Source: Neisseriaceae bacterium ESL0693 (GTDB lineage Bacteria > Pseudomonadota > Gammaproteobacteria > Burkholderiales > Neisseriaceae). From it: a stretch of DNA of 64,000 nt. The notes below the pieces were generated by a model that was not told the origin of the DNA, did no database searches, and was given only the letters and a program-made list of their open reading frames with translations. This document shows, in pieces, positions 52,786 through 61,575 of the stretch. The stretch's first letter is position 1. Each line of letters opens with the position of its first letter. The stretch spans positions 32,393-96,392 of the forward strand of contig JAQTIE010000003.1 of assembly GCA_029433475.1 (NCBI GenBank), read 5' to 3'. A program made the translations under genes and the position numbers.

Positions 52786-53109
52786 ATGAATGAAAGTGAA
52801 TTTTTGCAATACAGTGATCAATTGTTTGATCACATTGAAGATGAACTGGACACCGGTGGCTGGGATCTGGATACCGAAATCAGCGGCAATGTGCTGACGA
52901 TTGAGGCAGATAACGGCGAACAGATCATCGTTAACCGGCATATGGCCAATCAGGAATTGTGGATTGCGGCCAAAAGCGGCGGTTATCATTTTGCCTATCA
53001 GCAAGGGCAATGGTTATCTACCCGCGATCAGCATACATTTTTCAACGTACTCAATCAGGTGTTGTCGCAAGCCAGTGGTGAGGCAGTAACACTGGCCGAA
53101 CCGCAGTAA
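52786..53109 (+). CDS. cyaY: Iron donor protein CyaY (bacterial frataxin)
   Basis: The 107-residue protein regulates iron-sulfur cluster assembly through IscS. The acidic first helix ([20 protein letters not shown]) binds iron, and the beta-sheet core has [30 protein letters not shown] and the conserved Trp. Length matches E. coli CyaY (106). It is divergent from lptM-lysA, the usual arrangement, and is followed by an unrelated LysR gene. Confidence 0.94.
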   Translation: MNESEFLQYSDQLFDHIEDELDTGGWDLDTEISGNVLTIEADNGEQIIVNRHMANQELWIAAKSGGYHFAYQQGQWLSTRDQHTFFNVLNQVLSQASGEAVTLAEPQ

Positions 53110-53162
53110 CACCCCGTGACCGCCATGCATACGCATTCATTAAACATTAAAGAAAGCCTGCA

Positions 53163-54062
53163 ATGTTGCATACCCTAATTAAACATGATCTGAAAGCACT
53201 ACAGGCTTTTGTGGCCATTGTTGAATGTCAGGGCGTGACTGCGGCTCAAGATCGCCTAAATATGTCGCAATCGGCCATCAGTACCCATCTGGCGCATCTG
53301 GAAGAAAGTCTCGGGGTAACCTTATGCCGCCGTGGCCGTGCCGGTTTTGCCCTCACGAAAGCCGGGCATCAATTATACGAAGCCTGTACCTTATTATTAC
53401 AGGCCACCAGTGAATTTCATCGCGAAGTACAAAATATAAAATGGCATCGTTCGGTATTGTCCGGTACCTTGCGTATTGGTCTGGTAGAATATTTATCGCC
53501 TGATTTTGAACGGATTCTGGGGCAGGTGATTGCCTGTGCCTATCAGAATTATCCTGAATTGCGTTTATCCATAGATGTCTGCACTGCGCAGGACATTGAA
53601 ACTACTATCGCCACCAATCAGATGGATCTGGGCATTGGCTATTACACTAGTTTATTAAAAAATCTACGCTATCAGCTGGTGTTTGAACAAAGGCAGAATC
53701 TGTATTGTCATGTCAATCACCCTGCAACCAAAAGCGAAGGTCTCAGCTTAAATAAGCTGAAAGAAGATTATGCCTGGGTGCACAATAGCTATGCCGACAT
53801 ACCGGCAGGAACCGGCATAGAAGGTGGCATTACCACTGCTACCGCGCATAAACAGGCCAGCGCCTTATTGTTTATCCGCGCCGGCAGTCATATCGGATTT
53901 TTGCCAAAATACATGGCCGAACCTTATGTGCAAAGCGGCCAGCTGGTTACTTTGCTGCCACAGCAGGCAACCTATGTTCTGAACTATTACACCGTTACCC
54001 GTCCTACCCCTGACCCACGGGTCAACTGGTTTCTGGGTCAGTTAAGCACCTTATTACCTTAA
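53163..54062 (+). CDS. LysR family transcriptional regulator
   Basis: The 299-residue regulator has an N-terminal winged helix-turn-helix (LKALQAFVAIVECQGVTAAQ, MSQSAISTHLAHLEESLG, ALTKAGHQLYEAC) and a periplasmic-binding-like effector domain from about residue 90 (GTLRIGLVEYLSP). The DNA-recognition part is typical LTTR. The effector is not predictable. It is not divergent from any neighbour: cyaY lies 53 bases upstream and thiL 54 bases downstream on the same strand. Its target is therefore unlikely to be found by local context. Confidence 0.92.
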   Translation: MLHTLIKHDLKALQAFVAIVECQGVTAAQDRLNMSQSAISTHLAHLEESLGVTLCRRGRAGFALTKAGHQLYEACTLLLQATSEFHREVQNIKWHRSVLSGTLRIGLVEYLSPDFERILGQVIACAYQNYPELRLSIDVCTAQDIETTIATNQMDLGIGYYTSLLKNLRYQLVFEQRQNLYCHVNHPATKSEGLSLNKLKEDYAWVHNSYADIPAGTGIEGGITTATAHKQASALLFIRAGSHIGFLPKYMAEPYVQSGQLVTLLPQQATYVLNYYTVTRPTPDPRVNWFLGQLSTLLP

Positions 54063-54116
54063 CCATAAATAGTGCTGTCACCATGCACACTCCGGGTTAA
54101 TGCCGATTGCCGATAT

Positions 54117-55097
54117 ATGAATGAATTTGATTTTATCCGCCGTTACCTGCAACGCCAGCAACAAGATCAGCAACTGATTTTGGGTATTGGTGACGATGCC
54201 GCCATTATCCGCCCCAAAACCGGGTTTGATCTGCACATCAGCAGTGATATGCTGCTGGCAGGAAAACATTTTTTTGCCGATGTTTCACCAGCTGATCTGG
54301 CGCATAAAATTCTGGCGGTGAATCTATCCGATATGGCCGCGATGGGTGCTATGCCACGCTGGGTATTACTCAGTGCTGCCTTACCTCAGTTAGATGCGGA
54401 TTGGTTACAGCCATTCTGTGATGCCTTTTTTGCCATGGCCAGGCGTTTTGGCGTGACCCTGATCGGTGGTGACACCACACAGGGTGATTGGGTCTTCAAC
54501 ATCACCATTATCGGTGAAACCAGAAAAGGGCAGGGGCTGAAACGCAGCGCCGCCAAAGTCGGCGATGATGTCTGGGTATCCGGCAAACTGGGTCTGGCTG
54601 CTGCTGCCCTGAGTGTTTGTCAGCACCGGCTGACCCTGCCGGCTGCCATTATGGCCATTTGTGAACAAAAATTATTGCGTCCAGAGCCCAGAGTCAGTCT
54701 TGGCCGGCAATTATTGCCCATCGCCCATGCTGCTCAGGATATTTCTGATGGTCTGGCGCAGGACATCAATCATATCTTAACGGCCAGTCAAGTGGGTGCT
54801 CACATCCATGTTGACCAGATACCAACATTAGCCGCATTACGTCATTGGGCACAGGATTGCCCGACCCGACAGCAACAGTTACAACAATGGTTATTGGCCG
54901 GAGGAGATGACTATGAACTGGTGTTTACAGCATCGCCAAGCCAAAGACAGGCTATTTTGGCCATTGGCCAGTCTGATTCTGTTGCATTAACCCGCATCGG
55001 TCACATTACTGCTACGCCATCACTCAAACTGACTGATCATCGGCAACAAGAAATCAGCTTAGTGCATCAGGGCTTTGATCATTTTCGTTCAGCATGA
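54117..55097 (+). CDS. thiL: Thiamine-monophosphate kinase
   Basis: The 326-residue kinase phosphorylates thiamine monophosphate to thiamine pyrophosphate. LGIGDDAAI, SSDMLLAGKHF, HKILAVNLSDMAAMGA, LIGGDTTQGDW and SGKLGLAAAAL are the AIR-synthase-like ATP and Mg sites. The C-terminal LLAGGDDYELVF is also typical. The ATG of MNEFDFIRRYL is used because upstream in-frame codons are not conserved, although no ribosome binding site is clear. No thiamine riboswitch was seen upstream. Confidence 0.94.
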   Translation: MNEFDFIRRYLQRQQQDQQLILGIGDDAAIIRPKTGFDLHISSDMLLAGKHFFADVSPADLAHKILAVNLSDMAAMGAMPRWVLLSAALPQLDADWLQPFCDAFFAMARRFGVTLIGGDTTQGDWVFNITIIGETRKGQGLKRSAAKVGDDVWVSGKLGLAAAALSVCQHRLTLPAAIMAICEQKLLRPEPRVSLGRQLLPIAHAAQDISDGLAQDINHILTASQVGAHIHVDQIPTLAALRHWAQDCPTRQQQLQQWLLAGGDDYELVFTASPSQRQAILAIGQSDSVALTRIGHITATPSLKLTDHRQQEISLVHQGFDHFRSA

Positions 55098-55170
55098 ATT
55101 TGATTTTTTATATAGATAACTCAAGATACACAAAATAAACCGATGGATTGAAAAAACCATTATCTGAATC

Positions 55171-55200
55171 AATCAATATCCGCCAATGATATTGATTTTC
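55171..55200 (+). terminator. Probable terminator downstream of thiL
   Basis: AATCAATATC (55171-55180) and GATATTGATT (55188-55197) form a perfect 10-bp stem followed by TTC. The stem is AT-rich. Confidence 0.5.
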
Positions 55201-55368
55201 GTCAAAATGCCTACTGCTGCTATCAACAGAATGTGATGTTTAGTATAAAATTGCAGTATTCAGGCAGTTAACCTACCAGATTTAGCATAATCACCACCTA
55301 TTAGATGATATGATGTGCCTAAATAGCGGTTACGCAGCCATTTTATCAGAGTGTAAAGGAGAGCAATC

Positions 55369-55872
55369 ATGGTAAATAATCATTTTTGGCTTGTTTTTAT
55401 TGCCGCTTTAGCGGGTTTGGCGATTGGATTATTGGTGATGTGGCTATTATTGCGCAATAGCCGCCGCAAACAACAGCAATATAAAGCCACCAAAGCACGT
55501 TTTGAGGCCTATCGTCAGCAAGTGGATCATCATTTTGCTGAAACGGCCGCCATCATGCAGGAATTCAGTCATTGTTACCATAAAATGGTTGAACAATGGA
55601 ATCGCAGTGCCCAGCAATTGATGGATAGCCCGGCAGCACAACGTGCGGCACATCTGCCCGATGAATCAGAACCAACGCCTGTTGGTCAGAACACCACATC
55701 TAAAACCAAGAAAATTCCCTTGTCTTCCACTACAGATGTGACTCAGGCCGAAGTTGTGCCGTTGCATGGACAACCAGATCAGGTACCTGATCGCATTGGC
55801 CCTAATGCTGCTGATACAGCTAAAACACAGGATCAGACCCAGGCCAGAATACCAGGCAAAAATGAACTTTAA
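55369..55872 (+). CDS. ZapG/YhcB family cell-envelope protein (DUF1043)
   Basis: The 167-residue protein has one N-terminal membrane span (FWLVFIAALAGLAIGLLVMW), a coiled-coil segment (RRKQQQYKATKARFEAYRQQ) with HHFAETAAIMQEFSHCYHKM, and a hydrophilic C-terminal tail rich in Thr, Gln and Pro. This layout is typical of YhcB/ZapG, an inner-membrane protein linked to cell division and envelope growth. AAAGGAGAG is a strong ribosome binding site. It stands alone before a large inverted repeat. The tail (residues ~95-167) is low complexity and less conserved. Confidence 0.85.
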   Translation: MVNNHFWLVFIAALAGLAIGLLVMWLLLRNSRRKQQQYKATKARFEAYRQQVDHHFAETAAIMQEFSHCYHKMVEQWNRSAQQLMDSPAAQRAAHLPDESEPTPVGQNTTSKTKKIPLSSTTDVTQAEVVPLHGQPDQVPDRIGPNAADTAKTQDQTQARIPGKNEL

Positions 55873-55910
55873 TGATTTGCCCCAGTTTCACTAAATCTAT
55901 TATCAAATAA

Positions 55911-55952
55911 TGTCCTGACACCAATGATGAATCAGTCATCAGTGTCAGGACA
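55911..55952. terminator. Inverted repeat between the convergent zapG-like and exonuclease genes
   Basis: TGTCCTGACA (55911-55920) and TGTCAGGACA (55943-55952) form a perfect 10-bp stem. It lies between converging genes, so it can serve both; T-runs are weak. Confidence 0.65.
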
Positions 55953-55962
55953 TATTTATTCA

Positions 55963-57399
55963 TCAGGCCACTACTTCAACATCATCTGGGTGTTTCAGAC
56001 GCTGTTTCAATAATTTGGGCAGATTCGGGTGAAAATACCAATGACGCTCGTCCAACTGTAAACAACCGGATTGCATTCGTAACTGAATATATTGATGACT
56101 GAATTTATGGCGTTCAGTCAGTATTAATTCATGACGATTGCCCCAGTCTGTTACCGGCAATAAGTGAGCATATTTGAGCACGCGCTGGTTATGCAAAGAC
56201 GTCGCATCATCTGACTTACAATGGCCATCGCATTCATTTATGGCCTGTCGCGGACACGGTTCTGATGCCTTTAAGCTCTGAGGCATAATATCCAATACTG
56301 CAGGACACAGCTGATGTTCGCGTGCCCATTGTGCTAAAGCCCGTTTGGCTGCCTGACGATGTAAAAATAATCCATAAGGACGTTGGGTCAGTATGCCTTC
56401 ATGCAGCGGTTTAATATGTGGTTGTAACTGGCCACGCTGATTTAACCTAAACTGAATGGTATACCAATGCTGACGGGATTTCGCCGCATTCTGATGATCT
56501 ATGTCTACTACGTCTATATTATTCTGTTGTCGTTGTTGCCCCAGTAAAAAATAAGCATGTAATTGACTTTTGGCCGGCATAAAAGTCATGCTGGCTGGTG
56601 GCTCGAGCCCGGATTGTGCCGATACTTTTTTAGAGAGTTTGGCCATAATTTCACTGAAGGCCTGCGCATGTACATAAATCTCGGCAGGTGCCGTCTCTGT
56701 ATGCCGCCAGACTGAAATACCCGCTTCATCAGGTAAAGCATAAATCTGCTCTCGCAGCGGCACAGATACCTTTGAGGTGAGATAAGCTGGTTTAACCAGT
56801 GCACGCCATTGCTTAAACCAAGGTTCGGCGGTTTTCTCCGCCAGACTTAACGCCAGAAACTGGCTTAATGCCAGCACATCTCCACTTGCGCGATGGCGTT
56901 CATTTGCATCAATATCAATCTTGAATCGTTCGATAATACTGTCCAGATTGTGTTTAAAAAATTCCGAGTAAAGCCGGCGTGACAAGGACACCGTATCCAA
57001 TGTAGGTGCAGCAAAAGCCAGATTGTTTCTGGCAAATGCATATCTTAAAAAAGTATAATCAAAGCGACTATTATGAGCTACCAGTAAATGCCCGCGCAAT
57101 AAAGGTAATAGTTCTGGTGCAATAACATCAAAAGTCGGCGCATGCTCTACCATTTCATTACTGATGCCTGTCAGACCAACGATAAAGGAACTGATCTGTT
57201 TTTGCGGATTAATCAGCCATTGATGGCGGCTAATCCGGCCACGATCAAAGCGCAAAATGGCAATCTCGGTAATACGATCATCTTCAAAATGGCCACCGGT
57301 TGTTTCAAGATCCACTACCGCAACAGGCAAAGGAAGCTGTGCCAGTACCATGGCCAATGGTGCCAGCGAAGTTGTATCACGATCAGTTGTCAAACCCAT
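55963..57399 (-). CDS. DnaQ-like 3'-5' exonuclease fused to a UvrC/Cho-like region
   Basis: This 478-residue protein has a DEDDh exonuclease domain at residues ~25-190. Its motifs are VVDLETTGGHFEDDRITEIA, HNSRFDYTFLRYAF and RHRASGDVLALSQ (catalytic His and Asp). After it comes a GIY-YIG-like stretch near residue 220 (LPDEAGISVWRH, then IYVHA). There the usual GIY and YVGK residues are changed, so the second nuclease is probably inactive. CPRQAINECDGHC near residue 381 matches the UvrC/Cho cysteine cluster. Related fusions are often annotated as DNA polymerase III epsilon-like proteins; the replicative epsilon subunit is shorter, so this is not likely to be DnaQ itself. It converges on the zapG-like gene. 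Confidence 0.85.
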   Translation of the reverse strand: MGLTTDRDTTSLAPLAMVLAQLPLPVAVVDLETTGGHFEDDRITEIAILRFDRGRISRHQWLINPQKQISSFIVGLTGISNEMVEHAPTFDVIAPELLPLLRGHLLVAHNSRFDYTFLRYAFARNNLAFAAPTLDTVSLSRRLYSEFFKHNLDSIIERFKIDIDANERHRASGDVLALSQFLALSLAEKTAEPWFKQWRALVKPAYLTSKVSVPLREQIYALPDEAGISVWRHTETAPAEIYVHAQAFSEIMAKLSKKVSAQSGLEPPASMTFMPAKSQLHAYFLLGQQRQQNNIDVVDIDHQNAAKSRQHWYTIQFRLNQRGQLQPHIKPLHEGILTQRPYGLFLHRQAAKRALAQWAREHQLCPAVLDIMPQSLKASEPCPRQAINECDGHCKSDDATSLHNQRVLKYAHLLPVTDWGNRHELILTERHKFSHQYIQLRMQSGCLQLDERHWYFHPNLPKLLKQRLKHPDDVEVVA

Positions 57400-57549
57400 A
57401 ATAGAAGCAAAAAAATTTTATATTCTGATATTCTATACCGTATTGGTTACCTATATGAATAAAATCTGTTTTTATAACTATTTTGATAATATATTCAAGT
57501 ATCAAACCGAGGCGGACAAATTGATGCAGCAGACAGCCGGATTTTTTGA

Positions 57550-57578
57550 TTGACAGCCCCCCATGTCCTCCATATAAT
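57550..57578 (+). promoter_or_regulatory. Consensus promoter of the tRNA Arg-Glu operon
   Basis: TTGACA (57550-57555) and TATAAT (57573-57578) are both perfect, with a 17-base spacer, 14 bases before tRNA-Arg. Confidence 0.92.
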
Positions 57579-57591
57579 ACCAATCTTCCTT

Positions 57592-57668
57592 GCACCCGTA
57601 GCTCAGTTGGATAGAGTATCTGGCTACGAACCAGAGGGTCGGGCGTTCGAATCGCTCCGGGTGCACCA
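57592..57668 (+). tRNA. tRNA-Arg (anticodon ACG)
   Basis: The acceptor GCACCCG/CGGGTGC, anticodon loop CTACGAA and encoded CCA are visible. A34 is expected to be edited to inosine to read CGU, CGC and CGA. Confidence 0.95.
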
Positions 57669-57676
57669 AGTTTTAT

Positions 57677-57751
57677 GCGACCATCGTCTAGCGGTTAGGA
57701 CATCGCCCTTTCACGGCGGTAACCGGGGTTCGATTCCCCGTGGTCGTACCA
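57677..57751 (+). tRNA. tRNA-Glu (anticodon TTC)
   Basis: The acceptor GCGACCA/TGGTCGT (G-T at the first pair), anticodon loop CTTTCAC, T-loop GTTCGATTC and encoded CCA are visible. It lies 8 bases after tRNA-Arg. Confidence 0.94.
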
Positions 57752-57760
57752 ATATAAAAA

Positions 57761-57788
57761 AACCAACCTGATTCAGGTTGGTTTTTTT
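57761..57788 (+). terminator. Rho-independent terminator of the tRNA Arg-Glu operon
   Basis: AACCAACCTG (57761-57770) and CAGGTTGGTT (57774-57783) form the stem, and a run of T residues extends to 57788. Confidence 0.93.
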
Positions 57789-58100
57789 ATTGCTTGATCA
57801 GAGCTAATCTTCTATACCATAAATATCAATAGATTTTCCAGTATACAAATGACCAGTTAAGCAGCTGCTAATCAATGATCTGATCAATACGGCTAGTCAT
57901 CAATATTACCGATCATTGTATAAGGACGTATTAAATAGTGTGTATCACAGCCATTTCAGATTGATCAGACATACCATTGCCAATAGATACCATAAAAAAC
58001 AACTCTTTCAATGGCTCATTATATTTTATATTAATAGCCATAAATCATGATCATCACCATGACCTCAGTTTTTTCGTTAATGATTTTATCAGTCAGTAAT
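57789..58100. other. 312-bp intergenic region with no visible feature
   Basis: An AT-rich spacer between the tRNA terminator and the end of the SIMPL gene. I see no gene, repeat or clear promoter. Confidence 0.5.
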
Positions 58101-58805
58101 TCAGTACACCTGAATCTGGCCGGTAACATTTAACATTAATTCCGTTTTACCCGCAGCATTGTCTTGCACCGGCATTTCATCATCAACACGAGCCGCACTC
58201 AACCCCATCAACGGTACGGATACACGTTCGCTGTCGCTATTACCAATACTGATGGCCACGATTTTATAGCTTCGGGCGCCCAACTGATGGCTGATTTCTT
58301 CAGCCCGTTGTTTGAATTGATCAATTGCCTGTTGCGTTAAAGTTTTCTGATACTGGCGCAAAGTATCATTTGCCACCTGATAATCCATACCACTGATCAT
58401 GGCCAGTTGTTGTACTTCAGCAGCAAAACGATTAAGAGCGGACAGATTCTTACTTTTAATCTGTACCATGGCCTGATCGCGCCAGCCACTGTGTATTTTG
58501 GTTCCGTTTTTATAATCACTAACCGGATAAACAGAACGGCTCAATTGCGTGGTATTAAAGTCATGATGAGCATGAGCCCGGCGTAAAACCTGATTTAAAC
58601 GTTGAGTAACTATTTGACTGACTTGTTCGCGGTCATTTCCTTTTTGTTCAATCTTTAACTGTAAAACCAGTTCATTGCGATTAACGGGCAGACTGGCCGT
58701 TGTATTCAGTGAAACCAGGCCATAGTTTAATGTTTCTGCGTAAACTGGCCACGCAGTGATCAAAACAACCGTTGTTATGAAAGCCCAAAGGCCACGATGA
58801 TTCAT
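58101..58805 (-). CDS. Periplasmic SIMPL-domain protein (DUF541)
   Basis: The 234-residue protein starts MNHRGLWAFITTVVLITAWP, a signal peptide with likely cleavage after VYA. The SIMPL/DUF541 domain follows: NTTASLPVNRNELVLQLKIE, then TTQLSRSVYPVSDYKNGTK, QLGARSYKIVAISIG and a C-terminal strand LMLNVTGQIQVY. Bacterial members of this family (for example Brucella BP26 and E. coli YggE) are secreted or periplasmic and linked to oxidative stress, but no enzymatic role is known. The ATG at 58805 is preferred to an in-frame TTG 12 bases upstream. It lies downstream of the SRP RNA gene on the same strand. Confidence 0.85.
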   Translation of the reverse strand: MNHRGLWAFITTVVLITAWPVYAETLNYGLVSLNTTASLPVNRNELVLQLKIEQKGNDREQVSQIVTQRLNQVLRRAHAHHDFNTTQLSRSVYPVSDYKNGTKIHSGWRDQAMVQIKSKNLSALNRFAAEVQQLAMISGMDYQVANDTLRQYQKTLTQQAIDQFKQRAEEISHQLGARSYKIVAISIGNSDSERVSVPLMGLSAARVDDEMPVQDNAAGKTELMLNVTGQIQVY

Positions 58806-58949
58806 TGAATAATCCAATCTTTAACAAGATCATTAAATTCTAACAGAAGTATTGAATAAGGCAATAAAATGAGAAACATCAGATTCAACACAATAAATCT
58901 GACTTACTATAAAAGGGAGTATTAAGAAAAACAGATATAAAATAGAAGT

Positions 58950-59044
58950 GGCGAGCCAAACCCTCGGCACTGGTTTTTTCAGAATGGGCTGCTTGCTTCC
59001 GCACCTGACCCGTTGTTCCAAATAACCATGCGAGGAGACCCGCC
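58950..59044 (-). ncRNA. ffs: Signal recognition particle 4.5S RNA
   Basis: On the minus strand the 95-base transcript contains the hallmark apical domain GGGTCAGGTGCGGAAGCAAG followed by CAGCCC, with the GGAA tetraloop and the symmetric internal loop that binds Ffh. The ends pair as GGCGGG with CTCGCC, and the middle pairs as CCTCG with CGAGG. It is a single-hairpin bacterial 4.5S RNA. It has its own promoter (59056-59084). The ORF that covers it on the minus strand is an artefact. Confidence 0.95.
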
Positions 59045-59055
59045 ATAGAGTGCGC

Positions 59056-59084
59056 ATTATACCGTTAATACGCGCAAAATCCAA
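59056..59084 (-). promoter_or_regulatory. Promoter of the SRP RNA gene
   Basis: Reading on the minus strand, TTGGAT (59079-59084) and TATAAT (59056-59061) have a 17-base spacer; the -10 lies about 12 bases before the RNA 5' end. Confidence 0.85.
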
Positions 59085-59131
59085 ACTAATTCTATGAATA
59101 ATCCGGATTCAGAATATAAATAGCAATAAAT

Positions 59132-60574
59132 TTAAACACGTGCCTTATTATGGCGATTTTTTACACCATAATTCGGTTGTAATAAAGCACAGCATGGCCG
59201 ATTATTGCGGCTGGTCCGATGAGTCCGTCCGGGAATGCGCTGGCAGGCAACACTGATATCACGATCAGTATCCGCAGCATTTTTCTGATGGCTTTCATTC
59301 CGGCTATTATTGGCCTGAGTACGTGATCTCTCCGGTTTTTTTACTGCCGGAATCAATGGTTCAGAAGCATCAGATGAAACTTTAACCGTTGATGAATCTG
59401 CCGGCTGCTGATGGTGCTTTTGCCACCAATGCGGTTCAAACCCCTCAATGCGTTCAACTGATAAAGAAGACTGAATTAATGTTTTAATCGCATGAAATAA
59501 TTTATAATCATATTCATCCATCAACGAAATGGCGATTCCGGTCATGCCCGCACGCCCTGTCCGCCCGATACGATGTACATAATCTTCAGCATTGGCCGGC
59601 AATTCATAATTAATCACAAACGGCAATTCAGCAATATCCAACCCTCGGGCGGCAACATCAGTGGCCACCAGAACACGCAACTTGCCTTCTTTAAAAGAAG
59701 AAAGTGTTTCCAGGCGGGTTTGCTGAGATTTATCACCATGTAGCGCCTGAGCCGTAATATTCATACGGTTTAATTCACGATTAACCCGATCAACACTTTG
59801 TTTGGTCGTACAAAATACAATAACCTGACTCATGTCCAGATCAAGAATCAAAGAACGCAGTAAAGCTCGTTTACGTTTGGCATCGATAGCAATAACATGC
59901 TGTTCAATATCCGTAGCAGTCGTATTCTGTGCTGCAATATGGATTTTCTCCGGCGTGTGCATAAAATCCTGAGCCAAACGTTCAATCGCCGGGGCAAAGG
60001 TCGCCGAGAATAAAAGCGTCTGACGTTTTTGCGGCAACATCTGCATAATTTTGCGGATATCATCAATAAAACCCATATCCAGCATCCGGTCAGCCTCATC
60101 CAACACCAGAATTTCGATTTTATTCAATTGAATATTTTTTTGCTGCACATGATCAAGCAAACGGCCAACCGTAGCCACCACAATCTCGCAACCACTTTGT
60201 AAAGCGCGCTTTTGTACATCCATATTCATACCGCCGAATAACACAGTATGACGTAAATTCAGATTTTTAGTATAAGAGCGAATATTCTGATCAATCTGAT
60301 CAGCCAGTTCGCGTGTCGGCGTCAGAATTAACATCCTGACCGGATGCATGGCCGGCGAAGTGCTGGTATTGGCATAACGTTGCATGCGTTGTAAGCTTGG
60401 CAGCATAAATGCAGCTGTCTTCCCTGTCCCCGTTTGTGCGGCCGCCAGCAGATCAATGCCATCCAAAGCCTTGGGTATGGCAGCAGACTGAATAGGTGTT
60501 GGTTTCTTATACCCTTGATCATTCAGAGCAGAGACGATTTCTTCAGACAAGCCCAGTTGTGCAAAAGCATTCAT
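59132..60574 (-). CDS. rhlE: ATP-dependent DEAD-box RNA helicase, RhlE type
   Basis: The 480-residue helicase remodels RNA, probably in ribosome assembly. The Q motif (FAQLGLSEEIVSALNDQGYK, then PTPIQ), motif I AQTGTGKTAAF, PTRELADQI, the DEAD box in LVLDEADRMLDMGF, SATF, and the C-terminal HGDKSQQTR, ATDVAARGLDI and HRIGRTGRAGMTG are complete. The basic, low-complexity tail after residue ~380 ends in CCALLQPNYGVKNR, a tail type seen in RhlE proteins. The start lies upstream of a 330-base leader region. The SRP RNA gene follows it on the same strand. Confidence 0.92.
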   Translation of the reverse strand: MNAFAQLGLSEEIVSALNDQGYKKPTPIQSAAIPKALDGIDLLAAAQTGTGKTAAFMLPSLQRMQRYANTSTSPAMHPVRMLILTPTRELADQIDQNIRSYTKNLNLRHTVLFGGMNMDVQKRALQSGCEIVVATVGRLLDHVQQKNIQLNKIEILVLDEADRMLDMGFIDDIRKIMQMLPQKRQTLLFSATFAPAIERLAQDFMHTPEKIHIAAQNTTATDIEQHVIAIDAKRKRALLRSLILDLDMSQVIVFCTTKQSVDRVNRELNRMNITAQALHGDKSQQTRLETLSSFKEGKLRVLVATDVAARGLDIAELPFVINYELPANAEDYVHRIGRTGRAGMTGIAISLMDEYDYKLFHAIKTLIQSSLSVERIEGFEPHWWQKHHQQPADSSTVKVSSDASEPLIPAVKKPERSRTQANNSRNESHQKNAADTDRDISVACQRIPGRTHRTSRNNRPCCALLQPNYGVKNRHNKARV

Positions 60575-60903
60575 GATGGATACCCCAAGCCAGAATGATG
60601 ATTAATCAATTTCATGGCCATGTAGATTACGTTACATAACTTCTTATTAAAGACGAACATAAATTATAATGATGACAAAGCAAATCAAGGACTGAACCCA
60701 AATATGCCAGACTAAAGCCATTAGTGTACCATTTTTGTATAGGTATGAATAATTTGACTTGTTCTGAATAGCAATACTTGAATGCTGACCTGATCTTTTG
60801 AATAGTCTGGCAAAAATCATACTAAAGAATAGTTATTCAGCCAGAATAAACAAATACCTCACACGATGACAAAGCATTGATAGCATTGTGATACATAGAG
60901 AAA
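60575..60903. other. 329-bp divergent intergenic region between rhlE and the CHY zinc-finger gene
   Basis: AT-rich, with no ORF, RNA gene or clear operator. It should contain promoters for both divergent genes; several TTGACT/TTGAAT boxes are present but none has a convincing partner. Confidence 0.5.
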
Positions 60904-61227
60904 ATGATTAATTCAATTAATAAAACAATTTACGGAGTCGACCTGGATAAAGAAGGTCGATGCATCCATTACCACACGCAAAAAGACATCGTTGCTTTAA
61001 AATGCAATGACTGCCATAAATACTATGCCTGCTATAAATGTCATGACGAACTAGAGCATCATCATTTTCAGCCAGTTTCCATCCATGATCAGGCACCAGT
61101 ACTTTGCGGCCACTGCAAACACACGCTAACCTATCAGCAATATCAATCCGGTGCTTGTGATTATTGCCATTCACCATTTAATCCCAAATGCCAATTGCAC
61201 CATTCAATCTACTTCACCATGGAATAA
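60904..61227 (+). CDS. CHY-type zinc-finger protein
   Basis: The 107-residue protein starts MINSINKTIYGVDLDKEGRC and has the CHY zinc-finger pattern of paired ligands. The visible ligands are CIHYH, then CNDCHKYYACYKCHDE, HHH, CGHCK, CDYC and CQLHH. Such proteins bind several zinc ions; eukaryotic members include Hot13, and the bacterial ones are uncharacterised. No signal or membrane segment is seen. It lies alone, upstream of recA. Related proteins are scattered widely and may move by transfer, but composition here is not unusual. Confidence 0.85.
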   Translation: MINSINKTIYGVDLDKEGRCIHYHTQKDIVALKCNDCHKYYACYKCHDELEHHHFQPVSIHDQAPVLCGHCKHTLTYQQYQSGACDYCHSPFNPKCQLHHSIYFTME

Positions 61228-61575
61228 ACCATTTTAATACACGTAACCCACTACTGGCATGGAATCAATATTCGCGATTTAACGACATATCATTCGGTGA
61301 GAAAGTCATTCGCAGTTAAAACGAATAGTTATGTCGGATATAAATGCAGTGATTACCTGCATCACGGCCACTTTAACCAACCACGACAGCACTGACACAA
61401 TGAACTCAGATATAATCACCCGTCAAATCAGCCCCATAATAAATAATCATAAAAAGATAACAGAATCAATTGAAAAAATTAAACTTTGCCCAAACATGCA
61501 GTCAACAGCTTATGGGATAATTGTTCCTTATATATTATGATTATTGATGCTAAGTGGAAAGTGAGTAAATAAATT
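61228..61575. other. 348-bp region upstream of recA
   Basis: It holds a 69-codon ORF (61331-61540) without ribosome binding site or family similarity, which I do not annotate. No LexA-type CTGT-N8-ACAG box is visible, consistent with the lack of a classical SOS system in Neisseriaceae. Confidence 0.5.

Noticed and set aside
57142..57553. Plus-strand ORFs of 106 and 98 codons opposite the exonuclease gene
   Set aside because: They are mostly antisense to a well-supported gene and have no start signals.
57550..57771. Plus-strand ORF of 73 codons
   Set aside because: It runs through tRNA-Arg and tRNA-Glu.
58833..59084. Minus-strand ORF of 83 codons
   Set aside because: It covers the SRP RNA and its promoter; the sequence is explained by the RNA gene.
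61331..61540. Plus-strand ORF of 69 codons upstream of recA
   Set aside because: No ribosome binding site, no recognisable family and a composition typical of non-coding AT-rich DNA.
61228..61575. LexA/SOS box in front of recA
   Set aside because: No CTGT-N8-ACAG-like palindrome is present.
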